Positions 26,595 to 35,644 are shown, numbered from the stretch's first letter. The stretch: 38,841 nucleotides of DNA from Nocardia wallacei (GCF_029869545.1 NZ_JARWQD010000139.1:1-38841), one strand, 5' to 3'. The notes: generated from the letters alone by a model not told the origin. Program-made: numbers and translations.

Positions 26595-29492
26595 CCTCGT
26601 GCCTCCTTCGCCCTGGTGTGTCGAAGTTCGATAAACCGGCGGCGCACCGGGCCCGTCGCCGACTCGGCCGACCCCCGGCTCCGCGTGGGAACCGGCGTCG
26701 CCAGCCCCGCGGGTGCCGGATTCGGCATTTGCGTTTCTCTGCCGAACAGGGTACGGGAACTCACCCATGCCGGTGCGGTCAACGGCACCGGGTCGGATAA
26801 CAGGTAGGACCATGGTCTGCTGACCGTCCAGATACGGGTCGTACTGGTAGTAGTACGGCGAGTTGGGCCGCGGCAGCACCGTCGTCGGGTGCATATCCTC
26901 GTCGGTCTCGTCGAGACCGAGGTCGGGGGCGGGCGGCGTCAGGCCCAGGCGGCGCGAGATGGCCACGGTGATCGCGACGATCTCCGGGATACCGGCGAGC
27001 CGCATCAGGCCGAAGGCGACGCCGAACATGATGACGGCGTCGACGGCGACCCGGAACAGCACGCCGATGCCGTTGTGCAGGTTCGACAGACCGACGACCT
27101 GATCGATGATCAGCGTGACCGCGGCGCCGGCGACCGACGCGAGCACCACCCGGGTGACCGTCCGCCCGACGTTCACCATCCGCAGATCGCCCAGGCTTTG
27201 ATGCAGCAGATAGCCGCCGATCACGGCGCCCACCGCATACCCCAGCCCCGTGGCCACGCCGAGCACGATGACGACCTGATCGGCCGAGCTCGCGACCACC
27301 GGTGCCAGCGCCGAGAACAACACCTTGACGGTCGTGATGCCGAGAACGATCCAGGTGGGGGTCCACACCTGTTCTCTGGCGTAGAACACGCGCAGGTGGA
27401 TCAGCACCAGGGCGTACGGGATGAGCGTGAACGCGGACCAGCTCACGGCCGTGCCGAGGCGTTCGGCGTCCTCGGAGAATCGCGCGTATCCGAACAGCGC
27501 CTCGCCGACCTGCGGTCCCGCCATGGTCAGGAAGATGACGACGGGTATCAGCGCGATCATGGTGAGGCGGGTCGCCACCGAGAGATCGTCCACCACGGCA
27601 GGCGTGTCGTCGGCCGCGGCGTTGCGGCTGAGCCTGGGCATGATCGCGGTCAGCAGCGTGACGCCGAGGACGCCGTACGGCAGCTGCAGCAGCAGCCAGG
27701 CGTTCTGATAGATCGTCGGTCCCGCCGCATCGGCGTGCGAGGAAATGTTGTTGGCGAAGATCATGCCGAGCTGGCTGATCAGCACGTACAGGATGATCGC
27801 GGCGCCCATCGTGCCGAACTGCTTGAGCCGGGCGTCGAGCCCCCACAGCGGGCGCAGGTCGATGTTGTGCCTGCGGATGGCGGGCAGCAGGCTGACGGCC
27901 TGCACGACCACACCGGCCGTGACGCCGACGCCCAGCAGCAGCACCTTCGGATCGCTCATCCGCACCGGATCCAGCGTGATCTCGCCCGGGGTCAGCGCGT
28001 AGAGGGCCAGGACCACCAGCACCACGACGTTGTTCATCACCGGTGCCCAGGCACCCGGTTTGAATGCCTGCCGCGTGTTGAGGATCGCCGTCAGCAGCGC
28101 CGACATCCCGTAGAACAGGATCGCGGGCAGCAGCAGGAATGTGAGGGCGGTCGTCAGCATGGTGTTGACCTGGCCGTCCGACGACACGAAGACGTGTGTC
28201 GCGAGGATCGGCGCGGCCGCGACCGCCAGGATGGTGGCGATCATCAACACGGTGAACGCGGCGGTGACCAGGCGGCGGATGAACGCCGCGCCGCCGTCGG
28301 CGTCCTCCTGCTCCGCGCGTACCAGGGTCGGCACCACGATCGCCGTGAGCACCGCGCCGAGGACCAGCTCGGCGATCATGTTCGGCATCAGGCTGGCGGA
28401 GGCGAACGCACTGGCGATCGCCGGGCCGAGCACGGTGACCAGCAGCAGCTGTTTGCCGAATCCGGTGATGCGACTGATCAGCGTCGCGAACGCGATGGAG
28501 CCGGAGTCGCGGACCAAGCGCGCGTTCGAGTTCTCGCGCCGGTCGACCGCGACCTGCGGCGCCGTGCGGTGCGGTGCGGGCCGCTCGTCGCGGACCGGTC
28601 GCTCGGGGCGTGCCGATCCGGCGTGTCGCGGTTGCGGGTGAGGCTCGGGACGCGGTGTGCCGCCGGGGTTTTCGGGGCGCGGGATGCGGCGGGTGGGCCC
28701 ACTCGCCGGATCCGCGGGGTACGGTCCGCGGCCCGGTGGCGGCCCGGCGGCGGGCGGCCGCCCACGGTGGGGTGCGCCGGGCTGTCCGGGCGGCGGTCCT
28801 GCGGGAGCGCCGGGCGGGACGCGCCGCATCGGCCCGCTCGGAGGCATGCGATTGTTCGGGCCACCGGCCGGTGGTGGCTGCTGCCGCGGCGGCGGGCCCG
28901 GAGGCATCCGGCGATCGTTCGGATACATGCCACGGTTGTCCGGCGGCCCCGGGCGGCCGGAATCGTTCGGCATCGCCCGACCCGGATCGTTCGGCGCCCC
29001 CGGCCGACCCGGTTCGTTGGCTGGCCTCGGTCGGCCCGGTTCGCTGACTGGTCCTGAGCGGCCCGGTTCGTTGGCTGGTCTCGGTCGGCCTGCATCGTTG
29101 CTTGGTCCTGGCCGACCTGGTTCGTTGGCTGGCCTTGGTCGGCCTGCATCGTTGCCTGGTCCCGGGCGGCGGCCCGGGTCGTTCGGCGGTCCCGGGTGGC
29201 CCGGGTCGTTCTGGGGTCCCTGGTGACCCGGATCGTTCGGTCGTCCCGGGTGGCCCGGGTCGTTCGGTGGTACCCGGCGCATCGGCCCGCTGGGCGGGGG
29301 GACCTGCGGGATCGGGCCGCTCAGCGGTACGGGACGGCGTGGTCCCGGGCGTGGCGGCTCGCCCCCGGGCCCGCCGGGCTGCGGGGGTGCAGGGCGCGGA
29401 CGGTTGCGTTCCCACGGCGCGGCCGGGGCGCGGCGTAGTGGAGGCCCTTCGTCGGACGAATCGTCAGGGTGGCGGCTGTCGTATTCGCTCAC
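24771..29492 (-). CDS. murJ: Lipid II flippase MurJ fused to pseudokinase and discoidin-like domains
   Basis: A 1573-codon frame corresponding to Rv3910, which has about 1180 residues. Residues 1 to about 320 are a Pro/Gly/Asn-rich tract with 10-11 residue repeats (NEPGRPRPA type). A MurJ core with multiple membrane helices spans about 324-850 and should flip the cell-wall precursor lipid II. An acidic Pro-rich linker runs to about 1065. A pseudokinase follows (about 1065-1330): the VAIK lysine position reads VALTF and there is no HRD or DFG motif. Then come one membrane helix (about 1365-1390) and an extracytoplasmic domain with DGNPTTVWRTD, as in discoidin-like carbohydrate-binding domains. 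In mycobacteria the pseudokinase is phosphorylated by PknB and recruits FhaA. An internal start at 26594 may give a second product. Confidence 0.9.
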   Translation of the reverse strand: MSEYDSRHPDDSSDEGPPLRRAPAAPWERNRPRPAPPQPGGPGGEPPRPGPRRPVPLSGPIPQVPPPSGPMRRVPPNDPGHPGRPNDPGHQGPQNDPGHPGPPNDPGRRPGPGNDAGRPRPANEPGRPGPSNDAGRPRPANEPGRSGPVSEPGRPRPANEPGRPGAPNDPGRAMPNDSGRPGPPDNRGMYPNDRRMPPGPPPRQQPPPAGGPNNRMPPSGPMRRVPPGAPAGPPPGQPGAPHRGRPPAAGPPPGRGPYPADPASGPTRRIPRPENPGGTPRPEPHPQPRHAGSARPERPVRDERPAPHRTAPQVAVDRRENSNARLVRDSGSIAFATLISRITGFGKQLLLVTVLGPAIASAFASASLMPNMIAELVLGAVLTAIVVPTLVRAEQEDADGGAAFIRRLVTAAFTVLMIATILAVAAAPILATHVFVSSDGQVNTMLTTALTFLLLPAILFYGMSALLTAILNTRQAFKPGAWAPVMNNVVVLVVLALYALTPGEITLDPVRMSDPKVLLLGVGVTAGVVVQAVSLLPAIRRHNIDLRPLWGLDARLKQFGTMGAAIILYVLISQLGMIFANNISSHADAAGPTIYQNAWLLLQLPYGVLGVTLLTAIMPRLSRNAAADDTPAVVDDLSVATRLTMIALIPVVIFLTMAGPQVGEALFGYARFSEDAERLGTAVSWSAFTLIPYALVLIHLRVFYAREQVWTPTWIVLGITTVKVLFSALAPVVASSADQVVIVLGVATGLGYAVGAVIGGYLLHQSLGDLRMVNVGRTVTRVVLASVAGAAVTLIIDQVVGLSNLHNGIGVLFRVAVDAVIMFGVAFGLMRLAGIPEIVAITVAISRRLGLTPPAPDLGLDETDEDMHPTTVLPRPNSPYYYQYDPYLDGQQTMVLPVIRPGAVDRTGMGEFPYPVRQRNANAESGTRGAGDAGSHAEPGVGRVGDGPGAPPVYRTSTHQGEGGTRVSDDAAGGVPAADPADAAGAVRTDDVPPGKVPPGRAADPDSGDADQAAPPPPGTEPPADDRAAPPRDPVYDTGMLPVGSPEMPPMRVEPAAARRSGQRGPKLMPGASVAGGRYRLLAGHGGARGLQFWQALDVKLDREVALTFVDADQKAAENAGHDGPQAILSRTLRLGRINSPGLARVLDVVRGSSGGIVVAEWTPGRSLREMAETMPSPIGAARSIRALAAAAELAHRGGGSLSIDHPDRVRISASGDAVLAFPGTLADSDAQSDVRGLGAMLYALITARWPIRSGGVSGAAATVGGLRLADFGSDGTPVEPRQIRPETPFEISAVAVRSLESNKGVRTAATVQHVLEQASVVDQKTDFIPVLRLGQRATSAPDESLADPELLAAEKERSQRMMWILVGLGVLAALVVGVIIWWLLSIFAPGDSDAPLNEQKLGLTTPNTAPLNPSAGAPEPTAATGGTVPVRATGATVFSPEGTPDGAAGAAAVLDGNPTTVWRTDQYFQQFPALKKGVGVVATLGSPSKLDKAIIDSPSPGSVVEIRTSPTATPTLDQTQLIGQATLADGTTEIPLRADQPARYVLVWITALANSGGQFQTSLADIRFEAAP
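28970..29280 (-). repeat. Short in-frame repeats encoding the MurJ N-terminal tract
   Basis: About ten imperfect tandem units of 30-33 bases encode NDPGRPGP, NEPGRPRPA and similar blocks. Unit length keeps the reading frame. Copy number is likely to vary between strains and may be mis-assembled. Confidence 0.8.
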
Positions 29493-30052
29493 GCCTCCAC
29501 CTCGCTGCCGCTCGGCTCTACCGTGCGCGTGGCGCGCTGTGCCGGTCGCTCGTTCGATTCCACCTTGCGCGCGCTCGGCTTCGAGGTGTGCGTGGCGGGC
29601 TGTGCCGATGGCTCGCTCACAATTTCACCCTGCTGGCGTTCGGCACTGCGGTGTGCGTGGCGCGCCATGCTGGTGGCTCGTTCGACTCCGTCCCGCTGGC
29701 GCTCGGCTTCGAGGTGTGCGCGGCGCGCGGTGTCGATGGTTCGCCTGCGAGTTCGCTCACGATTCTTCGTGGCGCGCGGTGTTGTCGGTTCGGTCGCAAG
29801 CCGGATCACAATTCCCCCCGGACCTGTCGGATCGCGGGTAATGGGAAGTGGTCGTGGTGAAAGCTGTTGTCTCGTAGAGGACATGCGCCGGGATGTGACA
29901 GGGCACCCCGCGTGGCGGTGCCCGAAAGAGGCGAGGGGCCACTCATGGCCATGCCTCGTGGGCGCTCGGTTCCGTGACCGGGGTCCGCCCGCGCTCGGCC
30001 CCGCCCCGAGCAAGCGGCCCGGCTGTGCCCACTGGTTCGCTCCCAAGCTCGT
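29493..30052. other. Repeat-bearing interval upstream of murJ
   Basis: A 560-bp interval between the DUF6049 gene and murJ. It holds a 63-bp tandem repeat (29509-29790) and a 7-bp hairpin (GGGCACC with GGTGCCC, 29901-29923) without a T run. A minus-strand frame across it (29489-30046) ends by overlapping the murJ GTG, but it starts with TTG without a ribosome site and its repeat copies change frame, so it is not called as a gene. No clear promoter was seen. Confidence 0.6.
29509..29790. repeat. Degenerate 63-bp tandem repeat, four full copies and a remnant
   Basis: Copies begin at 29509, 29572, 29637 and 29700, each starting with CGCTCGGC or CGTTCGGC and continuing to GTGTGCGTGGCGCGC and a final GGCTCG or GGTTCG. 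Spacings are 63, 65 and 63 bp. A truncated fifth copy starts near 29765. The two-base insertion between copies two and three breaks any common reading frame, pointing to a DNA-level repeat. It does not resemble an insertion sequence or a CRISPR array. Confidence 0.8.
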
Positions 30053-32677
30053 TCACGGTGCCTCCTGTCGCTGCAGGACCCGCTTCCGTGCGCGCAGGTA
30101 TCGGTTCAGCCTGCGGCGCTTCCCCGGGTCCAGCCCCTCGTCGGCCGGATCGGGCTGTCCCCGGAAGCGGCGCCACAAGCGACGACCGGCCAACAGGAAC
30201 AGCAGTGCACCGGCACATGCGGTAATTATCGCCAACGCTGGACCGTACGCGTTGGACCGCACCGAAACCGACGTGGCATTGCCGAGCGGGATTCCGTCCG
30301 GTGTGCTAATGGAGATCGGAATCGTCAGGTTGCGGCTGTCGCTGACCTGGGTCGGAATCTGGAACGACCGGCTGCCCTCGGCGGGCAGCTGCTGCTCGCC
30401 GATATCGGTGATGTTCGTCTCGGCCGGCACGCCGATCCGGAACCGGATCCGGATGGCGACCGGCAGCTCGTTGCGGGCCACCAGCAGCAGCGGACTCTGC
30501 TCCGACGCCAGCGTGTACACCCCGCCGGGGGGCAGCACCGTGACCGAGCGGTAGAGATTGTCCATCGTGCGGGTGACCTGGTCGATCCGGCGTTGCGCGG
30601 CGGTATCGGCCTGGGCCCCGGGGCTGGTGCGATCGGACATGGTCAGCGCCCGGACCAGATCATCGCGCAGCGGGGTGAGGAACGACCGCGGCGTCGGCTC
30701 CTGCTGCGGCACCTCGACCAGCGCGCGCATCAGGTCGGCGATGCGCCGCTCCTGCTCCTGGATCGGCGGCACGAACGACGCGGGCACCGCCGCCTCGGCG
30801 ACCTCGGCTCGGTAGTCCACATCGAACGGCTGCGGGTCCGGCGGCAGCGTCAAGAGATCCTGGAAGGACCGGGGTGTCGCGAGCCCGCTGCGGAACATCA
30901 GATCCAGCTGGTTCAGCAGCGCCGTCGCCTCGTCCCGATTCGCCCCCCACTGCTGCGGCGGCATCAGCAGCGCCGACCGCGGCCGCCCGGGCTGCGGGTT
31001 GAGTGCCGACCACGACACCGCGCCGAGCGCGTCCTGCAACCGCGCGGACCGGGAATCGTTGGTGACCTCGTAGCGCACCCGATCGGGGGTGAACGGCGGC
31101 GTCGGCGGATTGGATCCCACCGCGGCCAGCGCCGTCGCCGACCAGACGTCGAACGTGGCGACCTTCATCCCCGCCTCGGGCCCCGGCGGTGTCGCGCCGG
31201 GCGGGGCGGGCGCGGACGGGGGCAGGCGCACCATCTCCGGACTCGACTCCTCGGCGGCCGCTGAGACCGCCGCGGTGCTGCGGACCGTGGCGCCCTCGGT
31301 GACGCCGGAACCGGTTGCGGTGCTGCGGGAATCGGCGGGAGCCACGGCGTTGTCGGCCAGCACCGCGGTCGTGTATCCGCGCTCGGTGAGCAGCGCCGCG
31401 GCATCGGAGTCGATACTCCCGGCGGCGGGCAGACTCACCCCGCGCAGGGATTTGACCGACAGGATCGAATCCACGATGTCCGCCGGGGCGGCCACCGCGC
31501 GGGCGGTCAGGTCCGAATCGTGCACGGCCGCCAGCGTGTCGAGGTCGACCTGCGCGAACGGCAGCGCCACCGTGCACAGCGACGGCGCCAGCGTGCGCAG
31601 CCGATCCAGCCAGTTCTGCGCGGCACCGGCCCCCGCGCCGTCGCGGGTCGGGCCGTCCGGATCCGACGGGCTCGCCAGCACGCGATACCCCTCGGTCATA
31701 TCCGAAACGGTGAGCAGCAGATCGGGATCGACGGCCAGGCAGACCGACCCGGCCAACCCGGGGGCGCTACGGGCCGCGTCCCGGCTGCCATCGGGCCGCA
31801 GCGAGGATTCCAACGCCGAGACCAGCTGATCGAGGCGGCCGCCGGGGGCCAGTTCGCCGGCGAGTTCGTCGTCGGTCAGCAGCTCCTTGCCGTCGACCGA
31901 GCCCGGAATACCGCCGACCCGCCGCGGCCGATCCGCCAGCGGCCACATCAGCGTGGTGGCGACGGGGGAATCGGTGACCGGCGGAACCGCCTGCGCCCCG
32001 GTGGTTTTCGCATCGGTCGACGCGGGCGGCAGGCCCAGCACCGGCAGCAGGAAGCGGGCGTCGTCGAGGCGGGCCTGATTGCCGTAGGCGGGCTCGCCGT
32101 TCACGTTCAGCAACAGTGGATAGATACCCGGATCGGTGATGCCCAGCGACGAGGTGACCGGCGCGCTGCCGCTGGCCCCCCGCGCGTCCTCCCGCACCCC
32201 GATGCGGACCGTGAACTGCTTGCGCTGCCCCGGGCTCAGGCGATCGGCGACATCCTGGAACGGGCCGACCACCTCGTAGTTCGCCTGGTCCAGGCGCAGC
32301 GACGTGCGCAGGCCGCTGGGATTGGCGATCGCGTCGGCGCGCTGGATCCGCACGCTGATGTCGTCGACCACCCGGTCGCCGATATTGGTGACCGTGCCGG
32401 TCACCGTCAGCACCGAATCACTGCTGGTGGTCACCGAATTCGGCGCCACCGAATCGAGGGTGAGCTTGAGGAATTTCGGCGTCGACGTCCCGCTGCCCGA
32501 CGGCTGTGCGGCGGCCGGTCCCGCCAGCGGCGCGGCCAGCACCGCCAGCGCCAGCGCGATGAGCATCGGCACCCAGCGGTGCCGGGGGCGCTGTGTATTG
32601 CGGGACACCCGCATCCGGTCGGGGACGGTGAGCGCTGCGCGATCGTGGCTCACCGACCCTTCACACGCACGCGTCAT
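30053..32677 (-). CDS. DUF6049 envelope protein (Rv3909 homologue)
   Basis: An 874-residue secreted or membrane-anchored protein of unknown function, in the position and with the architecture of Rv3909. After a basic start, a hydrophobic signal segment lies at about 36-58 ([21 protein letters not shown]). The large outer part begins with a domain containing [18 protein letters not shown], which reads like an immunoglobulin-like fold. A single membrane helix near the C-terminus (about 810-828, [16 protein letters not shown]) is followed by a basic cytoplasmic tail. Start ATG 32677 overlaps the mutT stop codon (ATGA), indicating translational coupling. Its constant place next to murJ suggests a role in peptidoglycan assembly, but that is only context. 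Confidence 0.88.
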   Translation of the reverse strand: MTRACEGSVSHDRAALTVPDRMRVSRNTQRPRHRWVPMLIALALAVLAAPLAGPAAAQPSGSGTSTPKFLKLTLDSVAPNSVTTSSDSVLTVTGTVTNIGDRVVDDISVRIQRADAIANPSGLRTSLRLDQANYEVVGPFQDVADRLSPGQRKQFTVRIGVREDARGASGSAPVTSSLGITDPGIYPLLLNVNGEPAYGNQARLDDARFLLPVLGLPPASTDAKTTGAQAVPPVTDSPVATTLMWPLADRPRRVGGIPGSVDGKELLTDDELAGELAPGGRLDQLVSALESSLRPDGSRDAARSAPGLAGSVCLAVDPDLLLTVSDMTEGYRVLASPSDPDGPTRDGAGAGAAQNWLDRLRTLAPSLCTVALPFAQVDLDTLAAVHDSDLTARAVAAPADIVDSILSVKSLRGVSLPAAGSIDSDAAALLTERGYTTAVLADNAVAPADSRSTATGSGVTEGATVRSTAAVSAAAEESSPEMVRLPPSAPAPPGATPPGPEAGMKVATFDVWSATALAAVGSNPPTPPFTPDRVRYEVTNDSRSARLQDALGAVSWSALNPQPGRPRSALLMPPQQWGANRDEATALLNQLDLMFRSGLATPRSFQDLLTLPPDPQPFDVDYRAEVAEAAVPASFVPPIQEQERRIADLMRALVEVPQQEPTPRSFLTPLRDDLVRALTMSDRTSPGAQADTAAQRRIDQVTRTMDNLYRSVTVLPPGGVYTLASEQSPLLLVARNELPVAIRIRFRIGVPAETNITDIGEQQLPAEGSRSFQIPTQVSDSRNLTIPISISTPDGIPLGNATSVSVRSNAYGPALAIITACAGALLFLLAGRRLWRRFRGQPDPADEGLDPGKRRRLNRYLRARKRVLQRQEAP

Positions 32678-33225
32678 TGTCTGCCGTTCTCCATCCGGTC
32701 GATCAGGCGGTTCGCGACCTCCGCCAGTCGGCGCTCGTCGGCGTAGGCGAGCCGAGAGTCCAGCTCACTCAACGGCACCCAGTCCACCTTGGTGACCTCG
32801 ACATCGGCATCCGACAGCTCGCCACCCACCGACCGCATCAAATAGTGATGCACGGTCTTGTGTACCCGGCGACCGTCGGTGACGAACCAGTAGTCGATAC
32901 TGCCGAGTTCGGCGACGACCACACCGTTGATCCCGGTCTCCTCGGCCACCTCGCGGACGGCGGTCTGCTCGGCGGTCTCCCCCTCTTCTATATGTCCCTT
33001 GGGCAGCGACCACAGTAACCGACCCCGGCGATCGGTGCGGCCGATCAGCGCGGCGCAGCGCTCGTCGCGCGGGCCGTCGAGCCCGTCGACGACCAAACCA
33101 CCCGCGGAGGTTTCGCGCACCGTGCGCATGCGGGGTTTGCTCTTGCGGTTGTCCGCCGCATTACCGGCCGAACCGCGGCGCCGGGGCTGGCGGCGTCGAC
33201 TGTTCGCGCGATCGGCCGGAGACAC
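32674..33225 (-). CDS. mutT4: NUDIX hydrolase (MutT4-like)
   Basis: A 183-residue NUDIX enzyme matching Rv3908. The Nudix box is [23 protein letters not shown] (starting near residue 76), with all catalytic glutamates present. The N-terminal 38 residues are Arg-rich and variable. It probably hydrolyses a nucleoside diphosphate derivative; the substrate is unproven, and the MutT4 name comes from position. Start GTG 33225 has no ribosome site but lies six bases after a TAGACT -10 box, so the message is probably leaderless. It overlaps the DUF6049 gene by four bases and is divergent from pcnA. Confidence 0.9.
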   Translation of the reverse strand: MSPADRANSRRRQPRRRGSAGNAADNRKSKPRMRTVRETSAGGLVVDGLDGPRDERCAALIGRTDRRGRLLWSLPKGHIEEGETAEQTAVREVAEETGINGVVVAELGSIDYWFVTDGRRVHKTVHHYLMRSVGGELSDADVEVTKVDWVPLSELDSRLAYADERRLAEVANRLIDRMENGRQ

Positions 33226-33231
33226 TGGGTC

Positions 33232-33237
33232 AGTCTA
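33232..33237 (-). promoter_or_regulatory. -10 box for leaderless mutT4 mRNA
   Basis: TAGACT fits TANNNT and is followed by exactly six bases and the GTG start. This is the spacing typical of leaderless transcripts in mycobacteria. No Shine-Dalgarno sequence is present. No -35 box was identified. Confidence 0.55.
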
Positions 33238-33316
33238 GCGGGGGTGCGGTTGTGAGCCGTGCTTCGCTCCGGCGGGTTCGCGGTGGCGCGGCGGCGGGTG
33301 GTGTGTGGGGACCAAC

Positions 33317-33322
33317 TAAGCT
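33317..33322 (+). promoter_or_regulatory. -10 box for pcnA
   Basis: TAAGCT fits TANNNT. Transcription would begin near 33329, two bases before an in-frame GTG at 33331 and about 32 bases before the preferred start at 33361. Depending on the true start, the message could be leaderless or short-leadered. Confidence 0.45.
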
Positions 33323-33360
33323 GCGTACCCGTGGTTTCGCCGAAGTCCGAGGATATTGCC

Positions 33361-34809
33361 GTGTCTGATCCGAGTGAGGATCGTCGTACTCGTCTGCTCG
33401 CGGCGGCGGCTATCACGGTGGGGCGGTTGTCGGATGTGCTGACGCCGCTCGGGGAGATGTTCGCGGCGCGGGGGCACGAGCTGTATCTGGTGGGCGGCAG
33501 CGTGCGGGACGCGGTGCTGGGACGGCTGGGTACCGATCTGGACTTCACCACCGATGCGCGGCCCGAGGCCGTGCAGCAGATACTGCGGGGATGGGCCGAT
33601 AATCTCTGGGACACAGGGGGTTTGGCGTTCGGCACGGTGAGCGCGTCGAAGTCGGGGTGGCAGCTGGAGATCACCACCTTCCGCAGCGACTCCTACGACC
33701 GGGTCTCGCGCAATCCGGAGGTGACCTTCGGCGACACCCTCGAGGGCGACCTGGTCCGGCGCGATTTCACCGTCAACGCCATGGCCGTGCGGATCGGAGC
33801 CCTGGGCGAGCTCGAATTCGTCGACCCGCTCGACGGCATGGACGCGCTGCTGGCCGGGGTGCTGGATACGCCCGCGGCGCCGGAGGATTCGTTCAACGAC
33901 GACCCGCTGCGCATGCTGCGCGCCGCCCGGTTCGTCTCGCAGCTCGGCTTCGATCTCGCGCCGCGGGTGCGTGCGGCCATCGCCGCCATGGCCGACGAGA
34001 TCGACCGGATCACCGCCGAGCGGGTCCGCGCGGAGCTGGACAAACTGATCGCCGGGGAACACCCCACCGAGGGCATCGACGTCATGTGCGAGACCGGCCT
34101 GGCCGAGCGGGTCCTGCCCGAGGTGCCCGCGATGCGGCTCGAGATCGATGAGCACCACCAGCACAAGGACGTCTACCAGCATTCGCTGACCGTGCTGCGC
34201 CAGGCGATCGACCAGGAGGAGGGCGACCCCGACCTGATACTGCGGTGGGCGGCGCTGCTGCACGACATCGGCAAGCCACCGACCAAGCGCAACGAGCCCG
34301 GCGGCGGGGTGAGCTTCCACCACCACGAGGTTGTGGGCGCGAAAATGGTGCGCCGTCGGATGCGGACGCTGAAGTATCCGAAACAGTTCACCGAGGATGT
34401 GGCCCGGCTGGTCTACCTGCACCTGCGCTTCCACGGGTACGGCAAGGGACAGTGGACCGATTCCGCGGTGCGCCGCTACGTCGCCGACGGCGGTGAGCTG
34501 CTGCCCCGCCTGCACAAACTGGTCCGCGCCGACTGCACCACGCGCAACAAGCGGCGCGCCGCCCAGTTGCAGGCCACCTACGACGACCTGGAGGCGCGCA
34601 TCGAGCGCCTGCAGCAGCAGGAGGATCTGGATCGGGTGCGCCCCGACCTGGACGGCAACGCGATCATGGAGCTGCTGGGTCTGCAGCCCGGGCCGCAGGT
34701 GGGGCGGGCCTGGCGCTATCTGAAGGAGCTGCGCCTGGATCGCGGGCCGCTGTCGCGGGACGAGGCCGAGGCGGCCCTGCTGGAGTGGTGGAACGCGGGC
34801 GCGCCCTAG
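33361..34809 (+). CDS. pcnA: CCA tRNA nucleotidyltransferase
   Basis: A 482-residue enzyme that adds or repairs the CCA end of tRNAs. The nucleotidyltransferase head has GGSVRDAVLG near residue 45 and the metal-binding DLDF near 60, then RRDFTVNAMAV. An HD domain with HDIGKP lies near 302, followed by FHHHEVVGAKM. Both domains match Rv3907c, of nearly identical length (480). Start choice: GTG 33361 has GAGGA seven bases upstream and gives the family length; GTG 33331 is in frame, lies near the expected transcription start and would add ten residues. Divergent from mutT4 with 135 bp between the starts. Confidence 0.95.
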   Translation: MSDPSEDRRTRLLAAAAITVGRLSDVLTPLGEMFAARGHELYLVGGSVRDAVLGRLGTDLDFTTDARPEAVQQILRGWADNLWDTGGLAFGTVSASKSGWQLEITTFRSDSYDRVSRNPEVTFGDTLEGDLVRRDFTVNAMAVRIGALGELEFVDPLDGMDALLAGVLDTPAAPEDSFNDDPLRMLRAARFVSQLGFDLAPRVRAAIAAMADEIDRITAERVRAELDKLIAGEHPTEGIDVMCETGLAERVLPEVPAMRLEIDEHHQHKDVYQHSLTVLRQAIDQEEGDPDLILRWAALLHDIGKPPTKRNEPGGGVSFHHHEVVGAKMVRRRMRTLKYPKQFTEDVARLVYLHLRFHGYGKGQWTDSAVRRYVADGGELLPRLHKLVRADCTTRNKRRAAQLQATYDDLEARIERLQQQEDLDRVRPDLDGNAIMELLGLQPGPQVGRAWRYLKELRLDRGPLSRDEAEAALLEWWNAGAP

Positions 34810-34825
34810 CCCTTTCGCGCGGCGA

Positions 34826-35644
34826 TCAGAAGACGATCAGCGTGGTTCCGGCGACGATGGCCGAGCGGATCTGGGCGAGGTCGAAGGAGCCGTTGATCTC
34901 GGGGATGTCGATGCGGAACGACACCCGGTCGCCCTCGCGGTCGGCCCGCACGATCCGAATATCCTTGGGCAGATCGGTCAGCGGCACCGGTGCCACCTTG
35001 ACCCATCGCCGCGGTATCCGGACCCCCAGCCACCCGGCGCGGTGCACGGCGACGCGAAGCAGATTCTCCCCCACCGACGCATCCACCAGGGCGCGAATCC
35101 GGCGGCGCCGGTGCCGGGCGGTGATCAGCCCGCTGTCGGCGTCGACCCCGAGCTCCCAATCCAGGTGCCAGTCGTTGAGCCAGCTCACCAGCGCCGCGGT
35201 GGTGACGGTTCCGGTGATGTCGAGGTTGGTGGCGCGCACCTTCGTCGGCACCCCGGGCACCAGGCGGACCCCGTGCGCGATCACGGTCATCTCCTCGATC
35301 GGGTGACCGTTCCAGTCCAGCTCGGTCAGCACCGTCTTGGTCTGGAAGTGGGCGCCGCGGCGGCGGGCCTTCAGGGTCCGCAGCGTCGCCCGCATCTCGT
35401 GGCCCAGCAGCGTCGCGCTGACCTCCCGGCCGCCGAACTGGCTGAGGATGCCCTCGCTGAGCAGGGTCATCAGCACATCCGGCAGCAGTGCGGTGACGGT
35501 GCCCGCGCCCAGGTCGGCGACCGGGTCCAGCCAGGCGGTGGTGAAGGCGCTCCACTGATCCAGCCGGCCCGGGTCCAGCAGGCGCTTCCCGATGTCGACT
35601 GCTCGCAGCGGCGACCAGGACTTGGGGTCGAAATAGGTGGCCAT
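34826..35644 (-). CDS. Conserved hypothetical protein, possibly DUF2993-like
   Basis: A 272-residue protein I cannot name with certainty. It is soluble, with no signal peptide or membrane helix, and alternates beta-rich segments (for example VSATLLGHEMRATLRTL and VRLVPGVPTKVRATNLDITGTV) that recall DUF2993 (LmeA-like) domains. A His/Arg cluster, TARHRRRRIRAL, follows the middle. ATG 35644 is taken because MATYFDPKSW begins a well-composed sequence; a TTG at 35677 is in frame. The ribosome site is weak. It ends 16 bp from the end of pcnA (convergent) and is divergent from the molybdate genes, so it belongs to neither operon. Confidence 0.75.
   Translation of the reverse strand: MATYFDPKSWSPLRAVDIGKRLLDPGRLDQWSAFTTAWLDPVADLGAGTVTALLPDVLMTLLSEGILSQFGGREVSATLLGHEMRATLRTLKARRRGAHFQTKTVLTELDWNGHPIEEMTVIAHGVRLVPGVPTKVRATNLDITGTVTTAALVSWLNDWHLDWELGVDADSGLITARHRRRRIRALVDASVGENLLRVAVHRAGWLGVRIPRRWVKVAPVPLTDLPKDIRIVRADREGDRVSFRIDIPEINGSFDLAQIRSAIVAGTTLIVF

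Noticed and set aside
26889..29057. A 722-codon plus-strand frame across murJ
   Set aside because: Antisense shadow rich in His, Asp and Arg; the MurJ helices on the minus strand explain the openness.
26779..29415. An 878-codon minus-strand frame overlapping murJ
   Set aside because: Arg/Pro/Ala-rich shadow in another frame of murJ, without any recognisable domain.
29509..29790. CRISPR array
   Set aside because: The units abut without unique spacers, are degenerate, and no cas gene is near.
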